From Lentilactobacillus otakiensis DSM 19908 = JCM 15040 (lineage in GTDB: Bacteria; Bacillota; Bacilli; Lactobacillales; Lactobacillaceae), in the NCBI RefSeq assembly GCF_001434145.1, contig NZ_AZED01000014.1, positions 62,001 through 126,000 on the forward strand: DNA of 64,000 nucleotides, written 5' to 3'. The notes under the pieces were generated by a model that worked only from the letters and a program-made list of their open reading frames with translations, was not told where the DNA came from and did not search any database. Each line of letters begins with the position of its first letter. Position 1 is the first letter of the stretch. Below are positions 1 to 7,299 of this stretch, one piece after another. Both the position numbers and the translations under genes were made by a program.

Positions 1-37
1 GTTTTTGTTCCACCCGCGATGGTGTTTGATTTTGCAT
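1..37 (-). CDS. 5' end of an unidentified gene (partial)
   Basis: A minus-strand ATG at 37 follows a good ribosome binding site (GAGGGGG) and a promoter-like -10 box, and opens a frame of 12 codons (MQNQTPSRVEQK) that runs off the window. Too little is visible to name the product. The start is supported only by the RBS and promoter. Confidence 0.45.
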   Translation of the reverse strand, partial: MQNQTPSRVEQK

Positions 38-69
38 TATCTGTTCCCCCTCGAACAATTTACGAGACG

Positions 70-96
70 AGTATAACATTTCTGATTATGAATCAG
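70..96 (-). promoter_or_regulatory. Promoter and operator-like dyad of the gene leaving the left edge
   Basis: Reading leftward, TATACT (complement of 70-75) is a -10 candidate preceded by TG. Just upstream lies a perfect inverted repeat, CTGATT-ATG-AATCAG (82-96), where a -35 box would sit. A repressor or activator site is inferred; no recognisable -35 is present. Confidence 0.4.
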
Positions 97-286
97 TGCA
101 GGGGACGCGCGAAGAACAGCATTTTAAAAGTTTCTTTAAACAAAAAAATGGCAAGCAGCTTCGACCTTCTGAACGCTTGCGCGCCGATCGTTACTTACTC
201 ACCGTGGTTTGGCACCAAAAAGAATTGTAGCATGAAAACTGAAATGCAGCAAGTTTCAGCAAATCTTTTCCATGTTCGTTCACTCT

Positions 287-314
287 ATGACAGAAAGCCA
301 GACTAATGTATAAT
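287..314 (+). promoter_or_regulatory. Promoter of the MFS remnant
   Basis: ATGACA (287-292), a 16-bp spacer and TATAAT (309-314) form a near-consensus vegetative promoter. It lies 38 bp before the MFS fragment and survives although the gene is broken. Confidence 0.55.
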
Positions 315-351
315 CATTTTTCATGAATTTTTTTGACTGTAGGAGAAAATA

Positions 352-644
352 ATGAGATCACTTAAAGCTCAAAGCTTTATCCTAATTTCAATTGGATTTA
401 TTTTGGGGATGAACGAATTTATTATCGTCGGTATTATTAATGATTCGGCAGGCACGTTTCAAATATTGGCTTTTGGGTGACCGTGTTTACAATTTCCAAC
501 GTGATGACGGCGGTGACTGCAACTGGTGGCATTTTGGTTAATCACTTAGGGTTGAAATCTTTGGGGTATAGCGGCGCTGTTTATACGGCCGTTGCCTTGG
601 GAATATTATTGGTTTTGAACAAGGTACGAAAAGGGTTTGATTGA
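352..644 (+). pseudogene. MFS transporter remnant (internal deletion and frameshift)
   Basis: A good RBS (AGGAG) precedes ATG 352. The first frame reads like the N-terminus of an AraJ-type major facilitator, including the stretch GMNEFIIVGIIND, and stops at 478-480. The next frame (about 459-644) continues with GFWVTVF and a glycine-rich segment ending in VALGILLVL, which resembles the last helices of the same kind of protein. About 95 codons remain of a family usually near 390 residues, so most of the central region is missing and the ends are out of frame. It is very likely non-functional. Substrate unknown. Confidence 0.7.
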
Positions 645-680
645 TATTTGACTACGAATTTTTGAATTGTAATTAAAATA

Positions 681-734
681 AAGAAGACAGTCACCACAAC
701 GGTTATAAAAGTTGTAGTGACTGTCTTCTTTTTT
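681..734 (+). terminator. Rho-independent terminator after the MFS remnant
   Basis: A 20-bp stem (681-700 with 711-730, one mismatch) around a 10-nt loop is followed by a T run. It also has an A run on the other side, so it may act both ways. Confidence 0.85.
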
Positions 735-861
735 ACTTGATTTTGCGTTGAAAGTAATGAAATCGATAAGGCAATAAAGTAATGCCGCTCTGGGATTGGG
801 CAGAATTTAAAGAACGAAAGAAGCCAACCAGCAGATTGCCCAATGGTTAACTTCTTAATAA

Positions 862-1103
862 CTAACTTAGGTTAGCGAACGATCGAATCGTTCTTTCCTT
901 ACTCCCAAGCTTTCCTGCTAATACGCGAAGCCTGGGCTCTGATACTGACTGTTTACTTTTGAAAAATTCTTTCGATAAGATGTCAACTCGAAATAATAGT
1001 TCTTTTGTTAAAGTGTCAGCTTAGGTTGTTGTTCACTGGCGATTTTAAATGTAAAGCCCTTTTCTTTCATGAGTGATCCAAACAGCATGCTAGCTTTTAA
1101 CAT
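862..1103 (-). pseudogene. Unidentified decayed frame
   Basis: On the minus strand an ATG at 1103 with a weak RBS opens a 31-codon frame. It stops at 1008, and a shifted frame then reads on to a stop at 862 with plausible, charged, helix-like protein sequence (for example SEPRLRVLAGKLGSKERT). This looks like one gene broken by a frameshift. No family is recognised, and chance open frames are not excluded. Confidence 0.25.
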
Positions 1104-1125
1104 CCTTTAGGAATGGGCGGAATGT

Positions 1126-1539
1126 TTAACGATAGTACACTCTGGAGAAATGTTTATCTGCATAGTTTGGAGTAATGATACGTTCTTTTAATTTGTAATG
1201 AGTTGCTCTTAATTTAACGTAATTCCATTTATGTGAGTACACATACTCCACTCCCCGCAATAGGTAGGTATAACGTCCGTAGTGTTTATAACTAACTCGA
1301 TTCATGGAAAACGGATCGCCTAACCCGAAAGCTGTGTATGTTCTTCGAGTCATTTGCACGCCTTCTTTATAATTGAAGGCATATTTACCTCCGACATGTC
1401 GAGTCACTTTGTAAGTTCCTCTCAGTATCTTTGGTGTGCCATAGTGCCAGACGGCTGCGTGACTTTGGACTGTGTTTGCAGTTGTCGCAAATGTGATGCT
1501 AGATAATGCTAATAAACCATATTTTGTAATTCTGTTCAT
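1126..1539 (-). CDS. Small secreted protein of unknown function
   Basis: A 137-residue protein with an N-terminal signal peptide: positive MNRITKYG, a hydrophobic core, and a likely cleavage after QSHA near residue 28. The mature part is basic and very rich in Tyr, Arg, His and Lys, with no cysteines and no catalytic motif that I recognise. Small exported basic proteins of this kind are common in lactobacilli. RBS GAGGGG precedes the ATG. It is monocistronic, and its downstream side faces the eroded region. Possible roles (cell surface binding, peptide-like function) are guesses. Confidence 0.7.
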   Translation of the reverse strand: MNRITKYGLLALSSITFATTANTVQSHAAVWHYGTPKILRGTYKVTRHVGGKYAFNYKEGVQMTRRTYTAFGLGDPFSMNRVSYKHYGRYTYLLRGVEYVYSHKWNYVKLRATHYKLKERIITPNYADKHFSRVYYR

Positions 1540-1594
1540 AGTTACATCCCCTCAAAAGACTGAATACCAATCAGTGAAATTTGCGAACTGATTG

Positions 1595-1637
1595 TAAAAA
1601 AATCAGTCATATCATCGCGTTAAGCGATAACATGACT
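1595..1637 (-). terminator. tmRNA terminator
   Basis: Downstream of ssrA on the minus strand, a 14-bp stem closing a short TTAA-type loop (1605-1637) is followed by a run of T (complement of 1595-1602). Confidence 0.8.
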
Positions 1638-1653
1638 AAATATTTGTTACTAA

Positions 1654-2017
1654 TGGAGTCGGCGGGAGTTGAACCCGCGTCCGAGCATATCGCCACCTAG
1701 ATATCTACGTTCATAGATCTATTATTTAAATTTCACCAACTGAAACGCCATAAATCAAGGCACCCACAGCAGGCTAACCTGATTAGTCTCTTCAGTCCGC
1801 TTCAGGTGGGAGCAAACTGCGTGAGCCCATTAAATTTAAGACCCAGATCTAACCCATGGGCGAAGTTAGGAGGATCTACGTTAAGCGCTTATTAGGCAGC
1901 TAAAGCGTAAGAATTGTTATTATTTTTTGCAGTTATAATAAACTGGGCGGTTTTACGTGGCGCTGCACGAAACGCAATCCAGACTCAACCTATACCCGTC
2001 GAATCCATAACGACCCC
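1654..2017 (-). ncRNA. ssrA: Transfer-messenger RNA (tmRNA)
   Basis: The 5' end GGGGUCG pairs with the 3' CGACUCC to give a 7-bp acceptor stem with discriminator A at 1654, so the CCA end is not encoded. The 3' T arm (GCGGGTTCAACTCCCGC type) and the 5' D-like arm have the usual tmRNA form. The tag reading frame is the complement of 1895-1930, encoding AKNNNNSYALAA, followed by two stop codons (1889-1894). tmRNA with SmpB rescues stalled ribosomes and marks the peptide for ClpXP-type proteolysis through the C-terminal ALAA. Length is 364 nt, normal for the group. A terminator lies downstream. Confidence 0.97.
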
Positions 2018-2068
2018 GATACATATAATATCTTATCATAAACTATCTAAACTTAGAAGGATTCTGTC

Positions 2069-2842
2069 TTACAGCAGGTCAAAATGCTTCAGACCATTGA
2101 CAATTCCATGGTCGATATTCTTGGTAGTGATGAATTCTGCATATTCTTTGACTTGCGGCAAGCCATTTTCCATCACAACTGGGTGATCGACAAAGTCCAG
2201 CATCGGGATGTCATTGTTGCCATCACCAAATGCATATGTTGGAATGCCTTGCAATTTTGCGTTGGCAATTAATTCTTGAATACCTTTTTTCTTGGAACTG
2301 CCAGAATGGACAATATCCATACTGAAGGGCGTGTTTCTGAAAAACGTGAGAGTATCCTTGAAGCGATCAATATACTTTTCGTCTGGCCCCTTGGTGTTGA
2401 TTAACATCATGACAACTTCCTGTTTTTCAATGAAGTCATCAACACCCAGGTTTGGCATCCGTGAGTTGATAAAGTTGTAATTTCCGCGAACAATATCGTT
2501 AATAAAATTAATTCTGGCTCCGGTGCTGTTCATGACGGTTGTGGCTTCATGATTGGATTTGGCGAATTCTACGAAGTCTTTGACCACTTGTTTGTCCAGC
2601 AAGGCTTTATAAACCGGCTTGCCTTCAAAGATCACGTAGCTTCCGTTTGCGGACACGACGGTATCAATGCCAGTTTGACGCATGGTGTTTGGAATTTCAA
2701 ATAAATTTCGGCCCGTTGAGATAACAGGTAAGATATTGTTTCTTTTTAATTGGTGCATCGCATCGGCCACTTCGGGATCGACACGAGTTTGTTCGTTATA
2801 CAAAGTATGGTCAAGGTCAAAGAACGCAATTCCTTTATACAT
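2069..2842 (-). CDS. HAD superfamily phosphatase, Cof subfamily
   Basis: A 257-residue cytoplasmic Cof-type (class IIB) HAD hydrolase. Motif I is FFDLDHTLYN (residues 8-17), with the nucleophile and acid/base Asp in DLDHT. Motif II is VISTGR (about 40-45). Motif III Lys lies near SSKKKGI, and motif IV is AFGDGNNDIPML. The cap domain fills the middle. Family members dephosphorylate sugar phosphates, flavin or cofactor phosphates; the substrate cannot be read from sequence. RBS AAAGGATGG precedes the ATG. It diverges from the C39-like gene and ends about 50 bp before the tmRNA 5' end. Confidence 0.9.
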   Translation of the reverse strand: MYKGIAFFDLDHTLYNEQTRVDPEVADAMHQLKRNNILPVISTGRNLFEIPNTMRQTGIDTVVSANGSYVIFEGKPVYKALLDKQVVKDFVEFAKSNHEATTVMNSTGARINFINDIVRGNYNFINSRMPNLGVDDFIEKQEVVMMLINTKGPDEKYIDRFKDTLTFFRNTPFSMDIVHSGSSKKKGIQELIANAKLQGIPTYAFGDGNNDIPMLDFVDHPVVMENGLPQVKEYAEFITTKNIDHGIVNGLKHFDLL

Positions 2843-2965
2843 AGTAAGCCATCCTTTTCGTTATTAATTTGATAATCATATACTTTACTATCATAACAAT
2901 ATTGCGAGTTTCCAAGCAAGTTTCTGCAATTATTGGTAAAATGGAGTATATATGGGGTGAGACGA

Positions 2966-3664
2966 TTGGAAAAGACAACCATTGCGAATGAAAAAACCAG
3001 CCGATTCTTTGTCCGGCTACGCAGAATTCCCGGCGAACATTGGTACTTGGCAAACGGTAACGAAAAAAATGTTAATCCAAAAAATAAAATTAAAGTTCCT
3101 GATAGCATTAAGGCCCAAGATTTCTTAATTGATGAAATTAGTTTCTTCAATAAATTAGTCTGGTATCACTTCACATGTGGTGATCTTGAAGGTTGGCTGC
3201 CCAAGCGTAATATTCGAAAGACATTTAGGCGATTGGATGTTGAACCAATCAAGCAGGCAACCCAATCCGACATTGATAATCAGTGCACGGCGATTTTAAT
3301 GATGCTCAAGAGTTCTGGAGCGGACGTGACCACTGATGATATCAAAGAAGCCGTTGAAAAATGGCACAATGAATCAGGAACGTTGATGGACTTAACGGAA
3401 CTAATTATTTCGCAAACCCACTCAATTCGCGATTTAAATAGCGTTGATTTTAGAAAGTTAGATAAACAATTAATCCGTAGACGGCCTATTTTAGTAAAGG
3501 TTTCAGGAATTGATAATTTAAAATCAAGTCTGATTTTATTGACCGGATTTAACCGGAAAATATATTACTACAATGATCCATGGACTGGACGACTCGAATC
3601 AATTTCCCAAAACCATTTAAGAAAGCATTGGAAACGTGGGAACTTAGAAGCAATTAGTTATTGA
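2966..3664 (+). CDS. C39-like (papain-fold) family protein, possibly inactive
   Basis: About 232 residues from a TTG at 2966, chosen because GGGGTGAG lies 5 nt upstream; an earlier in-frame TTG at 2933 has no RBS. The fold is suggested by DNQCTAILMMLKSSG (Cys107 at the usual nucleophile position) and the C-terminal LILLTGFN...YYNDPWTG pattern of C39-like peptidases. In active relatives a His comes before the ITGYD-like stretch. Here the corresponding residues are Ser187-Ser188, so catalysis is doubtful. No signal peptide is seen. It lies 15 bp before a response regulator gene and is probably co-transcribed, which hints at a link to that signalling system. Confidence 0.6.
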   Translation: MEKTTIANEKTSRFFVRLRRIPGEHWYLANGNEKNVNPKNKIKVPDSIKAQDFLIDEISFFNKLVWYHFTCGDLEGWLPKRNIRKTFRRLDVEPIKQATQSDIDNQCTAILMMLKSSGADVTTDDIKEAVEKWHNESGTLMDLTELIISQTHSIRDLNSVDFRKLDKQLIRRRPILVKVSGIDNLKSSLILLTGFNRKIYYYNDPWTGRLESISQNHLRKHWKRGNLEAISY

Positions 3665-3679
3665 AGGCGGGGCTTTATA

Positions 3680-4408
3680 ATGAAACTGTTAATGATTGAA
3701 GATAACAAATCAGTATCAGAAATGATGCAGATGTTTTTCCAGAAGGAAGGGTGGGACGTCACCTTTGCTTATGACGGCATTGAAGCAATGGACAAGTTCA
3801 ACGAAGATCCTGAAAGCTGGGATATGATAACGTTGGATCTCAATTTACCCAAAAAAGACGGTATGGAAGTCGCCAAGGAAATTCGAGCAAAATCACAAAC
3901 TGTGCCGATTATCATGTTAACGGCGCGAGATTCTGATAGTGATCAAGTGTTGGGATTTGAAATGGGTGCTGATGATTATGTCACCAAACCATTTTCCCCA
4001 ATCACCTTGGTTGCGCGAATTAAGGCACTTCAAAGGCGTGCTCACACTGAAAGTGATGAAGAAGAAACTGAGGAAAACGCAAAAAACGTCTTTGATATTC
4101 AAACTGACCATTTTAAATTGAATTCAAGCACCCGTGAAGTGTATTTGGATGACAAGCGGCTTTCTGATCTGACGCCGAAGGAGTTTGAACTCTTGAAAAC
4201 GTTGGCCCAAAAGCCACGCCAGGTCTTTTCACGTGAGCAGTTGTTGGAAACCGTTTGGAACTATGAATATTATGGAGACGAACGAACCGTTGATGCGCAC
4301 GTCAAAAAGTTGCGTCAGAAGATTGAACAGATTGGCCCCCAAGTGATCCAAACAGTTTGGGGTGTCGGTTACAAATTTGATGATAGTGAAGTGGACAAGA
4401 AGAAATGA
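3680..4408 (+). CDS. OmpR-family response regulator
   Basis: 242 residues. The receiver domain (1-120) has the acidic pair E7/D8, the phosphoacceptor D53 in TLDLNLP, T81 and K103 in DDYVTKPF. A short acidic linker (about 124-136) leads to an OmpR/PhoB winged helix (about 138-235) with LTPKEFELL and the C-terminal VWGVGYKF signature. Phosphorylated by the adjacent histidine kinase, it would bind DNA as a dimer. The stop overlaps the kinase start (ATGA), showing translational coupling. Target genes are unknown; the upstream C39-like gene is a candidate partner. Confidence 0.93.
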   Translation: MKLLMIEDNKSVSEMMQMFFQKEGWDVTFAYDGIEAMDKFNEDPESWDMITLDLNLPKKDGMEVAKEIRAKSQTVPIIMLTARDSDSDQVLGFEMGADDYVTKPFSPITLVARIKALQRRAHTESDEEETEENAKNVFDIQTDHFKLNSSTREVYLDDKRLSDLTPKEFELLKTLAQKPRQVFSREQLLETVWNYEYYGDERTVDAHVKKLRQKIEQIGPQVIQTVWGVGYKFDDSEVDKKK

Positions 4409-5868
4409 AAATGATTTATCAGCAGCTATTGGCATTCTTTTTGGTAATTGCCTGCACCATCCTTCTGCTTGGATTTTCATTCGGACGGATGTCGAAAACG
4501 TTTGTTTACGATACGACGTGGCATAATTTAGAGAAGTATTCCGATAGTTTGATTCAACAATCATTGACAATTAGTTCAAAGAATAAGGCTAAGGTCACTT
4601 TTGATGAAGAAAAACTGAAAAATTCTGAAGCATTGTTAGAAAATCAGGCCGTCCATTTCACGGTTTTTAGTCCCCAAGATCAAGTCATTTATCCTAACAA
4701 TGGCGTTGCCCCGCGGATCACTCAGAATGATTGGAAACATTTGCGACGCAACCAAATTGTCCGAAAAGTGAATAACAAGAACTTTAAGATGAGTAACGGC
4801 AAGACGCGGCCAGCAATGATTGAAGTTCTTAAGCCGTATTACTATAAGAAAAAATTAGTCGCTGCTGTAACAGTGGGGGCGTTTATTTCGGATGTTAACT
4901 CAAACGTTAAGCGAATTAATCGTGATTTGTTGAAGGCATTATTTGTTGCCTTAATTATTTCGATGTTTGTCAGTTACTTTATCGCTAGGAGATTGAACCG
5001 ACGGATTAGTAAGCTGCGAAGCGCAGCCAATCAGGTTTCCAACGGGAATTACAAAATTCGTTTGAAACCGGGTGGTAAGGATGAGATTGGTGAGTTGATT
5101 GTTGATTTCAATCATATGACCCGATCACTTCAACAGGCTAATAACGAAATTCAGCGACAAGAGGAACGACGGCAAGAGTTTTTGGCTAATGCCGCCCATG
5201 AGATGCGGACGCCATTGACAACTATTTCAGGAATTCTTGAAGGCATTAAGTACGACGTCATTCCTCAGGAGTCTCGAGCAAAGAGTATTGACTTGATGAG
5301 CAGTGAAACGCAACGGCTCATTCGGCTGGTAAATGAGAACTTGGATTATGAAAAGATCCGATCGAACTCCATTCAGCTCGACAAGCGCCATTTTAACGCT
5401 GCTAAGGTTCTTGAAAACGTCATCGACCAATTAGGCAGTAAGGCAGAAGAATCGCAAGACAAGCTTGTTTTGAACGCTCCTAAGGACTTGTCAATTTATG
5501 CTGATTACGATCGATTTGTTCAAATTGTTTTTAACATTGTGACCAACGCTATTCAATTCACCAACAAAGGGACCATTACGGTTGTTGGTGAGCGGGGGTA
5601 CAATGAAACGATCATTAAGGTTTCCGATACCGGAATTGGCATGTCTGACGATCAACAGAAAAACATCTTTGAACGGTATTACAAAGCTGATGCTTCCCGG
5701 AGAACCGGTAAGTACGGCGAATCAGGGTTGGGGCTCGCAATTGTCCATCAGTTGGTCAAATCACATGGTGGTAAGATTACAGTTTCATCCAAGCTGGGTA
5801 AAGGAACAACGTTTACAGTCATTATTCCCGATGCAACAGCTGCCGAAAAAGATCAGGAAAATAATTAA
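4405..5868 (+). CDS. Sensor histidine kinase
   Basis: 487 residues. TM1 is at about 6-26, an extracellular sensor region of about 145 residues follows, and TM2 is at about 172-195. Next come HAMP (about 195-247), HisKA with the phosphoacceptor H265 in HEMRTPL, and HATPase_c with the N box (NIVTNAIQF), G1 DTGIGM, the F box and G2 GLGLAI. It autophosphorylates and passes phosphate to the response regulator encoded just upstream. The extracellular domain has no recognised ligand fold by eye. A hairpin terminator follows the gene. Confidence 0.93.
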   Translation: MKMIYQQLLAFFLVIACTILLLGFSFGRMSKTFVYDTTWHNLEKYSDSLIQQSLTISSKNKAKVTFDEEKLKNSEALLENQAVHFTVFSPQDQVIYPNNGVAPRITQNDWKHLRRNQIVRKVNNKNFKMSNGKTRPAMIEVLKPYYYKKKLVAAVTVGAFISDVNSNVKRINRDLLKALFVALIISMFVSYFIARRLNRRISKLRSAANQVSNGNYKIRLKPGGKDEIGELIVDFNHMTRSLQQANNEIQRQEERRQEFLANAAHEMRTPLTTISGILEGIKYDVIPQESRAKSIDLMSSETQRLIRLVNENLDYEKIRSNSIQLDKRHFNAAKVLENVIDQLGSKAEESQDKLVLNAPKDLSIYADYDRFVQIVFNIVTNAIQFTNKGTITVVGERGYNETIIKVSDTGIGMSDDQQKNIFERYYKADASRRTGKYGESGLGLAIVHQLVKSHGGKITVSSKLGKGTTFTVIIPDATAAEKDQENN

Positions 5869-5871
5869 ATT

Positions 5872-5933
5872 AAAAGCCATCACTTTGTATGATTGGGAAT
5901 TTCCCAATTTCATCCAAAATGATGGCTTTATTT
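5872..5933 (+). terminator. Convergent (bidirectional) terminator
   Basis: AAAGCCATCA pairs with TGATGGCTTT around an inner hairpin that includes ATTGGGAATTTCCCAAT. T-rich tails on both sides serve the histidine kinase gene and the converging small gene at 5938. Confidence 0.75.
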
Positions 5934-5937
5934 GTGT

Positions 5938-6171
5938 CTAGTTACTCGATTCTTTAGCGGCATGCTCTTCATAGGCTTTCGTGCCCTTGTCGGTCAAGCC
6001 GTTGATTTCGTTATGGTCAGTTACAATGTAGCCTGCATCCACCAATGGCTTTGGGTTGCCGCCAATCACGTTGTCACAATAATCAACAAAGTGGTTGACA
6101 GGTGTGCCGGATGATACTCGGCCAGTGTAAATTGCTTTTAAAATTTCATAGTCAGTTGAAGTTAATTCCAT
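5938..6171 (-). CDS. Small cytoplasmic protein, winged-helix-like, unknown function
   Basis: 77 residues beginning MELTSTDYEILKAIY, with RBS AGGAGG six to eight bases before the ATG. The pattern (a helix, a helix containing NHFVDYC, then KPLVDAGYIVTDHNEINGLTDKG) resembles small winged-helix proteins in which a short beta wing follows the recognition helix. No transmembrane segment. Function is unknown; a small DNA-binding role is only a structural guess. It is conserved-looking and has its own RBS, so it is likely real. Confidence 0.65.
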   Translation of the reverse strand: MELTSTDYEILKAIYTGRVSSGTPVNHFVDYCDNVIGGNPKPLVDAGYIVTDHNEINGLTDKGTKAYEEHAAKESSN

Positions 6172-6253
6172 TTTGAAACCTCCTAATCTTGATGATTTAA
6201 TGATACCACCTAGAATGAGATAGGCGTTTAAATTTGTTTCAATGAAATTTATC

Positions 6254-6277
6254 TAGACAATTTATCGAAACTGTCTA
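6254..6277. promoter_or_regulatory. Dyad-symmetric site
   Basis: TAGACA (6254-6259) and TGTCTA (6272-6277) are perfect inverted arms, extended inward by TTT/AAA. It lies about 80 bp upstream of the small gene starting at 6171 on the minus strand. An operator is possible; no known regulator motif is assigned. Confidence 0.35.
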
Positions 6278-6301
6278 ACGAATTTGTGGAAATTTTTGGA
6301 T

Positions 6302-6333
6302 AAAAAAAGATGTTGGCTAAATTAACCAACATC
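6302..6333 (-). terminator. Terminator of tRNA-Glu
   Basis: A stem GATGTTGG/CCAACATC with a short A/T loop is followed on the minus strand by seven T (complement of 6302-6308). Confidence 0.85.
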
Positions 6334-6362
6334 CTCGCTTATCATTGTCGTATCAACGATTA

Positions 6363-6436
6363 TCACCCGCACGGGGCTCGAACCCGTAACTCCGCCTTGA
6401 GAGGGCGACGTCTTAAACCAGTTTGACCAGCGGGCA
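6363..6436 (-). tRNA. tRNA-Glu (anticodon CTC)
   Basis: The cloverleaf folds by hand. The acceptor pairs positions 1-7 with 66-72, the first two pairs being G-U wobbles. The D arm is GTC/GAC with a 12-nt loop, the anticodon stem is TCGCC/GGCGG with loop CTCTCAA, the variable region is short, and the T arm is ACGGG/CCCGT with TTCGAGC. The anticodon is CTC, decoding GAG. Body sequence resembles bacterial tRNA-Glu. The discriminator is A and CCA is not encoded. It is transcribed away from tRNA-Gln. Confidence 0.88.
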
Positions 6437-6458
6437 ATGCTATCAAACTCACTATAAT

Positions 6459-6487
6459 AGTTTATCTAACTCAGACCTGTTTGTCAA
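6459..6487 (-). promoter_or_regulatory. Promoter of tRNA-Glu
   Basis: On the minus strand TTGACA (complement of 6482-6487) and TAAACT (complement of 6459-6464) are separated by 17 bp. Confidence 0.7.
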
Positions 6488-6509
6488 CAAGGGAAACTTA
6501 AATATAAAG

Positions 6510-6538
6510 TTGACAAAACGCCGAAAAATCTTTAATAT
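6510..6538 (+). promoter_or_regulatory. Promoter of tRNA-Gln
   Basis: TTGACA (6510-6515), a 17-bp spacer and TAATAT (6533-6538), with the tRNA starting 19 bp after the -10. Nearly consensus, as expected for a stable RNA. Confidence 0.85.
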
Positions 6539-6557
6539 ATTTAGTTGTGATATTCAT

Positions 6558-6629
6558 TGGGTATTCGCCAAATGGTAAGGCAACGGACTCTGAATCCGTA
6601 ATTTACTGGTTCGACCCCAGTATACCCAA
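6558..6629 (+). tRNA. tRNA-Gln (anticodon CTG)
   Basis: 72 nt with a complete cloverleaf: acceptor TGGGTAT/ATACCCA, D arm around CGCCAAATGGTAAGGC, anticodon stem ACGGA/TCCGT with loop CTCTGAA, and T arm ACTGG/CCAGT. Anticodon CTG decodes CAG. Discriminator A; CCA is not encoded. Confidence 0.93.
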
Positions 6630-6641
6630 TATCGAAGCTTT

Positions 6642-6690
6642 GCCCGGTTGCATAGGTTGTTTTAAAGCCTGTGATGCCGGGCTTTTTTTG
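6642..6690 (+). terminator. Terminator of tRNA-Gln
   Basis: GCCCGG pairs with CCGGGC around an inner CATAGG/CCTGTG hairpin, followed by seven T. Confidence 0.85.
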
Positions 6691-6780
6691 TTTTTCGAGT
6701 TTTATTGATTGAAACTAAGCGTTAGCCAAGTACAGTGGAACAGTAGTGAAGAAAATCATTCTTCACCGCTGGTATGTACA

Positions 6781-6812
6781 ACAGGCACATCCTCCGGGCA
6801 AAGGATGTGCCT
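6781..6812 (-). terminator. Hairpin terminator of the Ltp lipoprotein gene
   Basis: A perfect 12-bp stem (ACAGGCACATCC with GGATGTGCCTGT) closes a 10-nt loop 8 bp after the stop codon. It lacks a clear T run, so efficiency is uncertain. Confidence 0.6.
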
Positions 6813-6819
6813 GTTTAGC

Positions 6820-7278
6820 TTAGTCTAAATGATTAATTGCATATTGTGCCTGTGAGGCAGTAAAACTTTCACCATAACTCGAAGTTAATTGGTCATAAAT
6901 AGCATTTTTTGACATTGACATGTCATCTCGGTATGATTTCGCTTTTTCTAAAGCATTTTGATTCCAATTAATGCCTGACAAATGTGTTGCTGCCCAGTAG
7001 GCAACTTTTGGCGAAAAATTTTCGCCTGATGCGGACTTCAATTGATCATAGATACCTCGTTTGGACATCGACATGGTTCTCGCATAGCTGTCAGCTTTAT
7101 TGAGAGCTGCCTGATACTCAGCCGGAATTTTTTTGGCAGACTCCGAAGTAGCGGCAGCACTCGTGTGAGATGTCTGTTCACTGGGACTACCACTCTCAGT
7201 GGATGAACTGTCAGTTCCACAACCGGATAGCAGTAGTGTTGCTGCCAATCCGATGCTAATCAATGCAATTCGTCTCAT
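6820..7278 (-). CDS. Ltp-type surface lipoprotein with two repeats
   Basis: 152 residues. A lipoprotein signal peptide ends in LLLSGC, with C20 the lipidated residue. A Ser/Thr-rich linker (21-52) leads to two repeats of about 45 residues (54-100 and 106-151), each with Y/K-A-x-SYxxxMSMSKxxIYDQL then a second helix ending in AxxHL. This is the Ltp-like repeat (Pfam PF07553), known from the phage TP-J34 lipoprotein that blocks superinfecting DNA entry, and also from many host lipoproteins of unknown role. It lies 21 bp downstream of the TM2-protein gene on the same strand, so an operon is likely. Phage exclusion is a hypothesis here. Confidence 0.82.
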   Translation of the reverse strand: MRRIALISIGLAATLLLSGCGTDSSSTESGSPSEQTSHTSAAATSESAKKIPAEYQAALNKADSYARTMSMSKRGIYDQLKSASGENFSPKVAYWAATHLSGINWNQNALEKAKSYRDDMSMSKNAIYDQLTSSYGESFTASQAQYAINHLD

Positions 7279-7299
7279 ATGGAAATTCCTCCGGTAAAA

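Larger units (their letters stand above)
645..1125. other. Long intergenic region with terminator, inverted repeats and a decayed frame
   Basis: No intact gene is seen. It holds a strong hairpin terminator (681-734), an inverted repeat ATTGGGCA/TGCCCAAT (795-802 and 837-844), a second pair AAAGAACGA/TCGTTCTTT (809-817 and 888-896), and a broken minus-strand frame (862-1103). The overall look is of eroded accessory DNA. Confidence 0.5.

Noticed and set aside
19-306. A 95-codon plus-strand frame at the left end
   Set aside because: No RBS, unusual composition, no recognisable family, and it overlaps a minus-strand promoter and start codon.
1914-2186. A 90-codon frame across the tmRNA
   Set aside because: It lies over ssrA on the opposite strand and extends into the HAD gene; a chance frame.
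5582-5941. A 119-codon frame inside the histidine kinase
   Set aside because: It is a shadow of the kinase coding sequence in another frame.
6363-6629. An integration site at the tRNAs
   Set aside because: No repeat of either tRNA 3' end was seen nearby and no integrase gene is present.
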